A program made the translations under genes and the position numbers. Source: Acidobacteriaceae bacterium (GTDB lineage Bacteria; Acidobacteriota; Terriglobia; Terriglobales; Acidobacteriaceae). From it: a DNA stretch of 15,391 bases. Under the pieces are notes generated by a model. That model was not told the origin of the DNA, searched no databases, and worked only from the letters and a program-made list of their open reading frames with translations. Shown here piece after piece: positions 7,429-15,177 of this stretch (positions within the stretch are counted from its first letter, which is position 1; each line of letters begins with the position of its first letter). The stretch is taken from assembly GCA_030040395.1 (NCBI GenBank), contig JASHTU010000521.1, positions 1-15,391 on the forward strand. The letters are read 5' to 3'.

Positions 7429-8814
7429 ATGAGCCTTTTGCCCATTTTCCTGAGCCTCGACGGTCGCCGATGCCTGCTGGTGGGGGCGGGCGCCGTGGCG
7501 CTCGACAAGATCGGCTCGCTGCTGAAAACTGGCGCGCGCCTACGCGTGGTCGCGCCGCAGGCGAGGCCGGAGGTGCGGCAACTGGCTCGCGACGGCAAAC
7601 TCGAGTGGATCCCGCGCGCCTTTCAACCCTCCGACCTGGACGGCAGCTTCCTGGTCATCACCGCCGCCGATTCGCCCGCAGTCAATGCGGCGGTCTATCG
7701 CGAGGCTCAAGCCCGCGGCGTAGTTTGCAACAGCGTCGACGATATTCCCAACTGCGATTTTTTCTTCGGCTCCGTGGTCAACCGCGGCGACCTGCAAATC
7801 GCCATCTCGACCGCCGGCTCGAGTCCCGCTGTCGCACAGCGCTTGCGCCGCGAAGTCGACGAACAGTTGCCGGATGATCTCGGCCCATGGCTCAAGAATC
7901 TAGGTGAATTGCGCCGCGAAGTTCTCGCCACGCATCCCCGCGGCGAGGATCGCAGGCTGTTGCTCCACGAGCTCGCGCAGCGCCAGATCTGCGATTCGGC
8001 CTTGTGCTCCACAAAGCAGTTGGCCCGCACAGGAAGAGGGGCGTCGCGCGCCGCAGCGGGGTGGGTTTATCTGGTTGGCGCGGGTCCGGGCGATCCCGAG
8101 CTGCTGACTGTCAAAGCCCTGCGCCTCATCGAATCCGCCGGCGTGATCCTCCACGACGACCTGGTTGCGCCAACAATACTCGATTTGGCGCCGCCCCACG
8201 CAGTGGTCATTAACGTCGGCAAGCGCTGCGGCGCCAAGACCATCACCCAGGAACACATCAACGCCCTCCTCGTTGAGCATGCACGCGCCGGCCGCAGCGT
8301 GGTCCGGCTCAAGAGCGGCGATCCACTTGTGTTCGGCCGCGCCGCCGAAGAAATTGCCGCTCTCGCCGATGCCGGCATTCCTTACGAGATCGTCTCCGGA
8401 GTCTCCGCGGCTTTCGCCGCCGCAGCCTCCATCGGTTGTTCGCTCACCGATCGCAACTGGGCGTCGAAAGTCATCTTCTCCACCGGCCATCACGCGCAGT
8501 CGCACAACCGCTCTTCGCTCCCCGCGCTCGAAGATGCAACGCGCGTGGTGTACATGCCAGGCCGCGACCTGGCCTTACTCGCCGCCGAATGGCTCGCCGA
8601 GGGCCTACCGCCCGATCTTCCATGCGCCCTCGTCTCTCACGCCGCGCAGCCGGGCGAAATGATTCTGCACACCACCCTCGGCTCTCTCGGCGAAGCCCCA
8701 CCCACGCCGGCCCCGAGCCTTCTTCTCGTTGGATGGGCGGTGCGCAAGATCGAGACCCCGGAAGTGCTGACCGTCGACGCAGCCATTCAAGCTTTGAGCA
8801 GCGAGCTTAGCTGA
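7429..8814 (+). CDS. cysG: Siroheme synthase, fused precorrin-2 dehydrogenase/ferrochelatase and uroporphyrinogen-III methyltransferase
   Basis: CysG turns uroporphyrinogen III into siroheme, the cofactor of the upstream reductase. The N-terminal half has the NAD-binding GAGAVA (residues 19-24 region), then NSVDDIPNCDFFFGS with D104 at the place of the catalytic Asp of E. coli CysG, then ISTAGSSPAVAQRLR. The methyltransferase half begins near 212 with VYLVGAGPGDPELLTVKAL and continues with LKSGDPLVFGR and IVSGVSAAFAAAA. The length of 461 aa is close to the 457 of E. coli CysG. In the methyltransferase half the usual GRGGEE is GRAAEE and the usual LTHR is LTDR, so this half is somewhat divergent; whether activity changes is unknown. 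ATG 7429 has no evident Shine-Dalgarno. The stop overlaps by eight bases the stop end of the opposing aldo/keto reductase. Confidence 0.94.
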   Translation: MSLLPIFLSLDGRRCLLVGAGAVALDKIGSLLKTGARLRVVAPQARPEVRQLARDGKLEWIPRAFQPSDLDGSFLVITAADSPAVNAAVYREAQARGVVCNSVDDIPNCDFFFGSVVNRGDLQIAISTAGSSPAVAQRLRREVDEQLPDDLGPWLKNLGELRREVLATHPRGEDRRLLLHELAQRQICDSALCSTKQLARTGRGASRAAAGWVYLVGAGPGDPELLTVKALRLIESAGVILHDDLVAPTILDLAPPHAVVINVGKRCGAKTITQEHINALLVEHARAGRSVVRLKSGDPLVFGRAAEEIAALADAGIPYEIVSGVSAAFAAAASIGCSLTDRNWASKVIFSTGHHAQSHNRSSLPALEDATRVVYMPGRDLALLAAEWLAEGLPPDLPCALVSHAAQPGEMILHTTLGSLGEAPPTPAPSLLLVGWAVRKIETPEVLTVDAAIQALSSELS

Positions 8815-9805
8815 ACCCCAACACCGAATGGGGAACGTAAGGCTCTTCGATCGCCGCAATTTCCTCCGCTGTCAAATGCACGGAGAGCGCGGCGACCGCG
8901 TCCTCGAGATGGTGTGGCTTGGTAGCGCCCACAATTGGGGCCGTCACACCCGGTTTGGCAAGCAGCCACGCCAAGGCGATCTGCGCCCGCGGCAGGGCGC
9001 GCTTTTCGGCCAGCTCGCCCAGCCGTGCAATCACTTTGCGATCCGCTTCTTCGGTGCGCGAATACAGATTCGTGGCCACCACATCCATCTCATTGCGCTT
9101 TGTGCCTTCGCCGCCCGAGGGCCGCGCCAGCCGACCCCGCGCCAGCGGGCTCCAGGGAATTACCCCGATCCCCTCCGCGCGGCACAGCCCCATCATTTCC
9201 CGCTCTTCTTCTCGATAGATCAGGTTGTAGTGGTTCTGCATGGCCGCGAACCGCGTCCAGCCATGCCGGTCAGCAAGATAAAGCGCCTTGGCGAACTGCC
9301 ACGCCCACATGGACGAGGCGCCAATGTAGCGCACCTTGCCCGCCTTGATCATGTCGTGGAGCGCTTCCAGCGTCTCCTCGATCGGCGTTTCGTTGTCCCA
9401 GCGGTGAATCTGGTAGAGGTCAACGTAATCGGTCTCCAGGCGCTTCAGGCTCTGGTCGAGCTCGTACACGATCTCTTTGCGCGAGAGCCCGCGCCCATTC
9501 GGCTCCTCGCGCATCACTCCGTGAATCTTTGTGCCGACGACCACGGCTTCCCGCCGCGCATTGGCCTTCAAAAATCGCCCCACAATTCGTTCGCTGTCGC
9601 CGCTCGAGTACACGTTTGCCGTATCGAAAAAATTAATGCCGAGATCGAGAGCCTGGCGCAAAAACGGCTGGCTTTCCGCCTCGTTCAACGTCCAGGCCTG
9701 GCGGCCCACTTTGCGCGGTCCGGTCGCCGGCTCGCCGTAAGTCATGCAGCCCAAGCAAATGCGAGAGACCTTGAGCCCGGTCCTGCCAAGATTCACGTAG
9801 TCCAT
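8807..9805 (-). CDS. Aldo/keto reductase
   Basis: This is a soluble NADPH-dependent oxidoreductase of the aldo/keto reductase superfamily, 332 aa. The catalytic tetrad is visible: D61 and Y66 (FFDTANVYSSG), K93 (GTKIHG) and H134 (LYQIHRWD). The family start YVNLGRTGLKVSRICLGCM and the cofactor-side segments VIPWSPLARGRL and PIVGATKPHHLEDAV are present. It resembles the YajO/GSP69-like branch of open-chain AKRs; the natural substrate cannot be told. The ATG at 9805 has a good Shine-Dalgarno (AAGGAG on the minus strand, 9811-9816) five bases upstream. It converges with cysG with an 8-bp overlap of the two 3' ends, so it is a separate transcription unit. A 13-bp dyad lies 43 bases upstream of its start. 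Confidence 0.93.
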   Translation of the reverse strand: MDYVNLGRTGLKVSRICLGCMTYGEPATGPRKVGRQAWTLNEAESQPFLRQALDLGINFFDTANVYSSGDSERIVGRFLKANARREAVVVGTKIHGVMREEPNGRGLSRKEIVYELDQSLKRLETDYVDLYQIHRWDNETPIEETLEALHDMIKAGKVRYIGASSMWAWQFAKALYLADRHGWTRFAAMQNHYNLIYREEEREMMGLCRAEGIGVIPWSPLARGRLARPSGGEGTKRNEMDVVATNLYSRTEEADRKVIARLGELAEKRALPRAQIALAWLLAKPGVTAPIVGATKPHHLEDAVAALSVHLTAEEIAAIEEPYVPHSVLGFS

Positions 9806-9847
9806 GGTTTCTCCTTGGGGAGTGTTCTATGCAGGCCGAGGGGCCAC

Positions 9848-9860
9848 AACGTCTGACGTT
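9848..9860. promoter_or_regulatory. 13-bp dyad upstream of the aldo/keto reductase
   Basis: AACGTC and GACGTT flank a single central T, giving a perfect two-fold symmetric site. A one-base centre cannot form an RNA hairpin of that length, so a DNA-binding site fits better. It lies in the expected promoter zone of the minus-strand gene. No regulator gene is next to it, so the role is a guess. Confidence 0.3.
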
Positions 9861-10028
9861 TTTGAGTTTATTGCCTGCGGGCGGCAGGTTTCCCACCATC
9901 GGGAACGGGTTCATCCCGGTTAACCGCAATTTCACAGAGCGCCTCTCACGGTCCACTGAAAAATGCAGGTTTGTTGAGTAGGAGGCGGCGCGCGCTTAGA
10001 ATCTCATCATAATCATCCGGCCGCTTAC

Positions 10029-10060
10029 GGGGAACGAAGTATCGGGGGAGTAAGTTCCCC
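10029..10060 (+). promoter_or_regulatory. 7-bp inverted repeat in the diguanylate cyclase leader
   Basis: GGGGAAC (10029-10035) is complementary to GTTCCCC (10054-10060), with an 18-base loop. It ends 48 bases before the cyclase ATG. I compared it with the c-di-GMP-I riboswitch pattern and did not find that core. It may be a leader hairpin or an operator. Confidence 0.35.
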
Positions 10061-10108
10061 TTGAAGCGCATCGGGCGCCACCAAAGAGTGATTACGCTGA
10101 GCAGGTAA

Positions 10109-11455
10109 ATGGCCGATTCTACTTATTGGAGGCTTCGGAAAACAGAGGCAAACGTTGTGAATTGGACCCGAATTCCGGACCTGGTCTGCGCTGTTCTGAT
10201 GATATGGGCGTTTGGCTCCGTGTCGCGAGACGAGCAGAAATATGTTTCCGGGATTTGGATGGCGGGCTGGGTGATGATCCTCGTTCACTCCGTTGCCGCT
10301 CTCTTCACACAGCTTCGCGGAATCTGGGGAGGGCTGGTATATATCGTCTTCTCTGTGGCTTTGGTCTGGGCCGGCCTTCTGTTTTCCCACGCCTCGATGC
10401 CCCAGCGGGACAGGCCTTCCAGCCTCTGGTTGCTCGGATCGCTTGGGGCAGCGAGTTTCGTCTATATGACGATTTTCTGTCTCAGCCCAGGCCGGCATTG
10501 GGCGATGAATCTCGCCGCGGCGCTGGTCACCGTCTGCCCACTGACCGTTACCCTCGCGTCGATCCTCACCGTCAACGAACGTCGCCGCTGGGTTGTCGTG
10601 GCGTTTTGCGCGGCGCTCTCGATCTTTCTGCTCATTTTCCAGAACCGGCATCCATACGGTCTCCTTGTTGCCTGGAATGGATTCCTCTTCACGGTTTATA
10701 TCGGCAGTTGCTTCTTCACCTCGTGGACCTATCGCCGCGCGACAGCAGGGGCATTTTTGGCCGTTGCTGGATTCCTCGGATGGGCGATGGTATTTGTCTT
10801 GGAGCCTCTGCAGCAATCGCTTTGGCCGCAGACTCATATCGAGAGCGAAATTTGGCACCTTCCGGCATTTGTTGTGGCCATGGGCATGCTGCTCCTTCTC
10901 TTGGAAAATCAGCTTAAACACAACCGGTATCTTGCCTTGCACGACGAACTGACTGGACTGCCCAATCGCCGGCTCTTTCAGGACCGGTTGGACAACGCCC
11001 TGGCCCGCGCCCGCCGCACTGGAGAACCGCTGGGGCTGTTGTCAATCGATCTGGACCAGTTCAAGGAGGTCAACGACACGCTGGGGCACCAAGCGGGAGA
11101 TAGGCTGCTCCAGCACGTCAGCGCCTTGTTTGGCGTGAGAATTCGCAGCTCCGATACTGTAGCCAGAACCGGAGGCGATGAGTTCTGCGTGATACTGGAG
11201 AATCCGGCCAGCCGCGCAGAAGCCGAAAATGTCGGACGCTCGCTCCAGCGACTGCTAAGAGAGCCCATCCAGGTAGGCGGTTATTCGATCTGCGTCGGCG
11301 CCAGTGTAGGCGTTGCGATCTTTCCCGACGACGCGGATGATGTTGACTGGCTTTGCCGTGTTGCGGACCTCCGCATGTACGAGGACAAGCACGGCTCCGG
11401 CGGGCTTGAAAGTCATGCCGGCCCGTTCCCCGCCTCAGGCCCGCTGAAGGTCTGA
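10109..11455 (+). CDS. Membrane-bound diguanylate cyclase (GGDEF)
   Basis: The protein makes the second messenger c-di-GMP from two GTP. The N-terminal 265 residues are strongly hydrophobic and hold roughly seven to eight membrane segments (for example IWMAGWVMILVHSVAALF, LVYIVFSVALVWAGLLF, VVVAFCAALSIFLLIF); I do not match them to a named sensor domain. The cyclase domain starts near 270 with LALHDELTGLPNRRLFQDRL, then SIDLDQFKEVNDTLGHQAGD with the metal-binding Asp314. The active-site loop is intact GGDEF (355-359). RSSD at 346-349, five residues before it, fits the RxxD product-inhibition site. No EAL or HD-GYP domain is attached. ATG 10109 has only a weak ribosome site (CAGGT). The gene ends ten bases from the converging macrodomain gene. 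Likely a membrane sensor coupled to surface or motility behaviour, signal unknown. Confidence 0.93.
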   Translation: MADSTYWRLRKTEANVVNWTRIPDLVCAVLMIWAFGSVSRDEQKYVSGIWMAGWVMILVHSVAALFTQLRGIWGGLVYIVFSVALVWAGLLFSHASMPQRDRPSSLWLLGSLGAASFVYMTIFCLSPGRHWAMNLAAALVTVCPLTVTLASILTVNERRRWVVVAFCAALSIFLLIFQNRHPYGLLVAWNGFLFTVYIGSCFFTSWTYRRATAGAFLAVAGFLGWAMVFVLEPLQQSLWPQTHIESEIWHLPAFVVAMGMLLLLLENQLKHNRYLALHDELTGLPNRRLFQDRLDNALARARRTGEPLGLLSIDLDQFKEVNDTLGHQAGDRLLQHVSALFGVRIRSSDTVARTGGDEFCVILENPASRAEAENVGRSLQRLLREPIQVGGYSICVGASVGVAIFPDDADDVDWLCRVADLRMYEDKHGSGGLESHAGPFPASGPLKV

Positions 11456-11464
11456 GCTTCCGGG

Positions 11465-11992
11465 CTATCGCTCGTCCTGGCGGCTTTCGGCCGCGGTGAG
11501 GAGTTGCTCGTAAATCGCCAGCGTGCCCGGATCGAAGCAAACAAAATCCACCACATCGACGCCGCTGGTCTCCACGTGAGCTTTTATCGTGCTCAGCGCG
11601 ATCTCCGCCGCGCGGCGTGCGGGAAACCCGTAAATGCCGGTGCTGATGGCGGGAAACGCAATCGATCGCGCCTGATGCTCCCGGGCCAGTTCCAGACTGC
11701 GCCGGTAACACGACGCCAGCAGCTCCTCTTCGTTGTGCCCTCCGCCATGCCACACCGGACCCACGGCGTGAAACACCCACTTTGCCGGCAGCCGGAACCC
11801 CGGCGTCGCCTTCGCATCTCCCGATGCACAGCCATCCAGTTTCCTGCATGCCGCCAGCAGCTCCGGGCCAGCCGCACGGTGAATCGCCCCATCCACCCCG
11901 CCGCCGCCCAGAAGGGAAGTGTTGGCCGCGTTCACAATCGCGTCCACCACCAGCCGAGTGATGTCGCCGGAAACCGCTTTCAGCTTCGCCAT
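11465..11992 (-). CDS. Macrodomain protein, YmdB-like O-acetyl-ADP-ribose deacetylase
   Basis: This 175-residue single-domain protein matches E. coli YmdB closely along its full length. It should bind ADP-ribose and remove acetyl groups from O-acetyl-ADP-ribose; some relatives also reverse ADP-ribosylation of proteins. Visible motifs are [17 protein letters not shown] (8-24), [17 protein letters not shown] (29-45) and [12 protein letters not shown] (113-124). N24 and D34 align with N25 and D35 of YmdB, the proposed catalytic pair. The ATG at 11992 gives the family's normal start; an open frame extends 35 codons further upstream but that part has no family similarity. It ends with TAG. It converges on the diguanylate cyclase with a nine-base gap. 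No ADP-ribosyltransferase or sirtuin gene is nearby, so there is no sign of a toxin-antitoxin pair such as DarTG. Confidence 0.93.
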   Translation of the reverse strand: MAKLKAVSGDITRLVVDAIVNAANTSLLGGGGVDGAIHRAAGPELLAACRKLDGCASGDAKATPGFRLPAKWVFHAVGPVWHGGGHNEEELLASCYRRSLELAREHQARSIAFPAISTGIYGFPARRAAEIALSTIKAHVETSGVDVVDFVCFDPGTLAIYEQLLTAAESRQDER

Positions 11993-12482
11993 AAGCCGTC
12001 CCGTGCCGGTATGGGCCGATCCTGCTCCGCCTGCGCAGCACCATTTTCGCACGGCTCCGCCGCCGGTTTCCTCTTGTCGAAAGCATCCTGGCCCCAATCC
12101 GACTTTCGTGAAAAAAACCGCATACCATTGCCGCTAATTACTTCAGAGGGCAAATATCATGGTATTTCGTGCTCCTCCATGAAACAATGACAACAGCATC
12201 GTCTGCTAGCGCCAGGAAACAGAGAAGGGGGGTAGCCGGATTTTGACCGGCGCACGCGGCCTCCAGTGCAACCTTTGCGGAACTGCCGAGGTCTAAGTGA
12301 ACGTTGCAGGCGGATCGCTGTGCGGGAACGAGAATCTTCCGCAGCGCGGCAGGCGCGGGAGCGAACGCGGGTGTGCGATCACAACGAATACCGCCCATAG
12401 GGCCAGGAAGGCGCGGAAAGCATTGCTGCAGGCTGTCGAACTTGCGAGAGAAGCCCACGACTCTCCCGGAGTACAGGAGAGT
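11993..12482. other. Divergent spacer, no supported gene
   Basis: About 490 bases separate the macrodomain start from the preferred lipoprotein start. The lipoprotein frame is open back to GTG 12297, but the 62 extra residues are Arg-rich and resemble nothing that I know, so I treat them as leader. Small inverted repeats occur: TCATGG 12157-12162 with CCATGA 12177-12182, and GCCGG 12235-12239 with CCGGC 12247-12251. Neither is followed by a T-run. No tRNA or riboswitch core was found. Confidence 0.5.
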
Positions 12483-14819
12483 GTGCGCCGGCGTTCACGC
12501 AACTGTCCGCGGTCCCGGAACCATTCGCTGGGCTTGAGCGGTCCGCCGCACCGGAAGTGGCCCCGTTTCCTCCTCCCGACTCTGGCCGTCACCGTGCTTC
12601 CCTACCTGCTGGCTCTGGCCGGATGCGGCGGCGTCTCAGCAAATTCCCCCGGCGGCAACGGAAGCTCATCGAATGGAACTTTTTCCATCTCTCCCGGCGC
12701 CGCGACCTTCGACACCAACTGCACCGGGTGCAACGCGACCAATTCGTCGGGGTCGACCATCGAGCAGTTCTCCGCAACCCTCAACAGTGGAAGCCCGGCC
12801 GACGTGACCTGGTCGTTGCCGAGCGGCGGGACTTATGGCAGCATCACCCCCAGTGGCCAATACACGCCGCCCGGCTACCTGACCGCCGACAGCCTCAAAG
12901 TCACGGTCACAGCCAAGTTGGCCTCCAATCCCAGCATTGCGGCTTCGGCCACCGTCACCGTAACCCCCGGCTTCCTGCAGCCGCTGACGCCGGAAAATGC
13001 GGCCGTGGCCGGCGGCGGCACGGCCACTATTACCGCCTACATTGCCGAGGCCGGTGGAACGACCGGCGTCAACTACACGCTGTCGAACACCGACACCGGA
13101 TCGAGCGGCGGGCAGGGTTCGCTGGGCACTCCCAACTGTGTGCGCAATGCGAGCGCCGGCGCGTTCACCTATTGCACCGTCACCTACACCGCCCCCTCCA
13201 GCGTCTCCTCCACCAGCGATACTTACGTGGTGGCCACCGTGGGCGGGTCGTCTTCCAAGGAGACCGCCATGGTATTGCTCAACGCAGCGGGCGTCGACAG
13301 CAATCCCGCCAACCACCAGCAGCAGTTGTCCACGCCCATCGCCCTGGGAAGCTCAGGCGGCAACAACAGCGACTATGACACGCAAGGCTCTCAGATTACA
13401 GACTGTTGCAGCGGAACCCTCGGCTCTTTGATTCAGAACGCGAGCGGCACGCAATATTTGCTCAGCAACAATCACGTGCTGGCGCGCAGCGATCAGGCCA
13501 GTGTGGGCGAGATGATTATTCAGCCCGGGCTTATCGATAACAACTGCAGTCCCTATGGCAACGGCGGCACGGAGATTCCCGTAGGCACGCTCACCGTGTG
13601 GGTGCCCATCGACTCCTCGGCGACCGATGTGGATGCGGCCATCGCCCAGGTCGAGTCCGGCTCCGTCAACTCGAGCGGCGCCATTCTGGAGCTGGGCGCG
13701 CGCCAATCCAACGGCACGCTGGCCGCTGAGCCTCCAGGCGTTTCCTCCACCGGCGGCAAAGGCGAGACCGCTTCACTCAACATGACTGTGGCCAAAAGCG
13801 GACGCACCACCGGTCTCACCTGCGCCAGCATTTCGACTCTCGCCGTCGATGTGAAGGTCTCCTACTACACCGATTGCGCGGAGACCAAGCCTTACTACAC
13901 CAAGAGCTACACCAACCAGATCGGCATCACCGGCAATCAGTTCAGCGATGCGGGTGATTCGGGTTCGCTGGTGGTCGACACCAGCGACGCCGAGCCGGTG
14001 GGCCTATTCTTCGCCGGCGGCGTCGATCAGTCCGGGCAGAGCCAGGGAGTCGCCAACCCCGCTCCCGAGGTGCTGAGCGAGCTTGCCACGCAGGTGGGCA
14101 ACGGAGCCGCGTATACATTTGTCGGCACAAAAGACCACCCTGTGAGCTGCCTGAATTACGGTGACGGCACGGCCGTCGCCGCGCAGGCGCGCACCCTGAG
14201 CGGCGCGGAGATCGATCACGCCCAGCAAGCTCTTATGCAGGCCCGCGCCCTGGTCAATCCGTCCACGGGCATTCTGGGCGTGGCCACCGGCAAAAGCAGC
14301 GACCACGCCGGCGAGGCCGCGGTCATCGTCTACGTGGATCCGAACATGAGCGTCGCCGTTCCGGCCACGGTGAACGGCGTCCGCACGGTGGTGATTCCGG
14401 CCAGTCCGCAGGCGGTGGCTGCCGGCACAGCGCCTACGTCCGTGCTTGGCTTGGGCGCGCTGCCTGCTCTCCCGGCCGCGGTCCTCAACCAAGCCATCGC
14501 CGTCAAGCAGCAGGTCGCGCAGAATCTCATGCGGCAAAATCCGGCGTTTTTCGGAGTAGGCGTGGGTCAAAGCCTGGATGATCCCAAGGAAGCCGCGCTG
14601 GTTATCTACGTGGACCGCAACCAGGTTCCCACCACTCTGCCGGCCGCGATCGACGGCCTGCGCACGCGCTACGTCATCATGGAGCGGCTGCACGTGACCC
14701 GCGCCTACGCCCGCGGGGTGCAGCGGAGAAGCCGGTGCATGCCACGTCCCGCTTCGGGCCCCGCCGCGGACTTGAACCTGCTCGCGCCCGGCAAACCGCG
14801 GGACGCGAACCTTTTCTAG
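12483..14819 (+). CDS. Secreted lipoprotein with Ig-like domains, trypsin-like domain and duplicated C-terminal module
   Basis: About 778 residues from GTG 12483, which follows AGGAG; TTG 12534 would give a shorter signal peptide and GTG 12297 a longer N-terminus. A hydrophobic stretch ending LLALAGC is a lipobox, so the protein is probably lipid-anchored at C48. Next come two beta-rich, Ser/Thr/Gly-rich regions of bacterial Ig-like type (roughly residues 68-162 and 166-268). A trypsin-like domain follows, with a plausible triad: His in LLSNNHVLA (codon 13473), Asp in DVDAAIAQV (codon 13632) and Ser in DAGDSGSLVV (codon 13959). The C-terminus has two copies of a module, GVATGKS...GEAAVIVYVD...VNGVRT (14268-14399) and GVGVGQS...KEAALVIYVD...IDGLRT (14541-14681). 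Several Cys could form disulfides. The substrate is unknown. It ends with TAG after a basic, low-complexity tail. Domain order is seen; protease activity is inferred. Confidence 0.85.
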   Translation: MRRRSRNCPRSRNHSLGLSGPPHRKWPRFLLPTLAVTVLPYLLALAGCGGVSANSPGGNGSSSNGTFSISPGAATFDTNCTGCNATNSSGSTIEQFSATLNSGSPADVTWSLPSGGTYGSITPSGQYTPPGYLTADSLKVTVTAKLASNPSIAASATVTVTPGFLQPLTPENAAVAGGGTATITAYIAEAGGTTGVNYTLSNTDTGSSGGQGSLGTPNCVRNASAGAFTYCTVTYTAPSSVSSTSDTYVVATVGGSSSKETAMVLLNAAGVDSNPANHQQQLSTPIALGSSGGNNSDYDTQGSQITDCCSGTLGSLIQNASGTQYLLSNNHVLARSDQASVGEMIIQPGLIDNNCSPYGNGGTEIPVGTLTVWVPIDSSATDVDAAIAQVESGSVNSSGAILELGARQSNGTLAAEPPGVSSTGGKGETASLNMTVAKSGRTTGLTCASISTLAVDVKVSYYTDCAETKPYYTKSYTNQIGITGNQFSDAGDSGSLVVDTSDAEPVGLFFAGGVDQSGQSQGVANPAPEVLSELATQVGNGAAYTFVGTKDHPVSCLNYGDGTAVAAQARTLSGAEIDHAQQALMQARALVNPSTGILGVATGKSSDHAGEAAVIVYVDPNMSVAVPATVNGVRTVVIPASPQAVAAGTAPTSVLGLGALPALPAAVLNQAIAVKQQVAQNLMRQNPAFFGVGVGQSLDDPKEAALVIYVDRNQVPTTLPAAIDGLRTRYVIMERLHVTRAYARGVQRRSRCMPRPASGPAADLNLLAPGKPRDANLF

Positions 14820-15061
14820 ATTCTTGCCCTTCAAATCATGGCGGCATTGATCGCGGAGCGCGCGGGCGATTGGCATGGTCGTCCATGGGGCCCGGCCATT
14901 TACTTTTCAGTTATCCCCCTACCCCCTCCCCCTTTTGGGGTTAAGTGGTTTGTTTGCAATCACTTATACTATTTAGTACTGGGTCTAAATTATTGATAAT
15001 AAAGGAGTTAGATTCTAAAATCTTCAATAATAAGGACTTACGGCCCATTTTCGGGCGTTTT

Positions 15062-15122
15062 GCCCCGCTTTCGGCGCCACCCCAGGCTGAGCTTGGCTGC
15101 GAAGGGACCGCAAAGCAGGGGC
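15062..15122. repeat. Long imperfect hairpin, about 13 bp in the outer stem
   Basis: GCCCC, GCTTT and CGG (15062-15074) pair with CCG, AAAGC and GGGGC (15108-15122), with single bulges at C15111 and A15117. Inside, CCAGGCT (15082-15088) pairs with AGCTTGG (15090-15096) with one G-T wobble. The structure could be a small RNA, a REP-type element or a transcript-end structure. GGGC at 15053-15056 can pair either with GCCC at 15043-15046 or with GCCC at 15062-15065, so alternative folds exist. Confidence 0.5.
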
Positions 15123-15131
15123 GATAAGCAG

Positions 15132-15177
15132 GCGGCCCGGGGATGGCTTCCGTGCCTAGCCACCACTCCCGGGCCGC
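15132..15177. repeat. 10-bp perfect GC inverted repeat
   Basis: GCGGCCCGGG (15132-15141) is exactly complementary to CCCGGGCCGC (15168-15177). Inside, TGGC (15144-15147) can pair with GCCA (15159-15162). It lies ten bases after the previous hairpin, so together they form a two-hairpin unit of about 115 bases. There is no T-run on either side, so it is not a standard intrinsic terminator. Confidence 0.6.

Larger units (their letters stand above)
9806..10108. other. Divergent spacer between aldo/keto reductase and diguanylate cyclase
   Basis: This 303-bp gap must hold both promoters. Besides the 13-bp dyad it contains a small hairpin (CCTGC 9874-9878 with GCAGG 9884-9888), a 10-bp palindrome CGGTTAACCG at 9917-9926, and the 7-bp inverted repeat described separately. 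I see no gene and no clear -35/-10 pair on either strand. Confidence 0.5.

Noticed and set aside
11465..11992. Antitoxin of a DarTG-type ADP-ribosylation pair
   Set aside because: The macrodomain is YmdB-like and no DarT-like ADP-ribosyltransferase lies next to it; the neighbours are a converging cyclase and a divergent lipoprotein.
11118..12128. Long minus-strand frame overlapping the macrodomain gene and the cyclase 3' end
   Set aside because: The macrodomain frame matches YmdB throughout. The overlapping frame is Arg/Gly-rich without recognisable motifs.
12211..12260. Cobalamin riboswitch tail (GCCAGGAAACAG)
   Set aside because: Only a short similarity to the GCCAGGAGAC segment is present. 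The upstream B12-box core is absent and the downstream gene is a secreted lipoprotein.
12297..12482. GTG 12297 as the start of the lipoprotein
   Set aside because: It would put 90 Arg-rich residues before the hydrophobic signal segment. GTG 12483 has an AGGAG site and a more usual signal-peptide length.
14874..14887. Terminator hairpin after the lipoprotein gene (CATGG/CCATG)
   Set aside because: The five-base stem has no T-run after it and similar short palindromes are common by chance.
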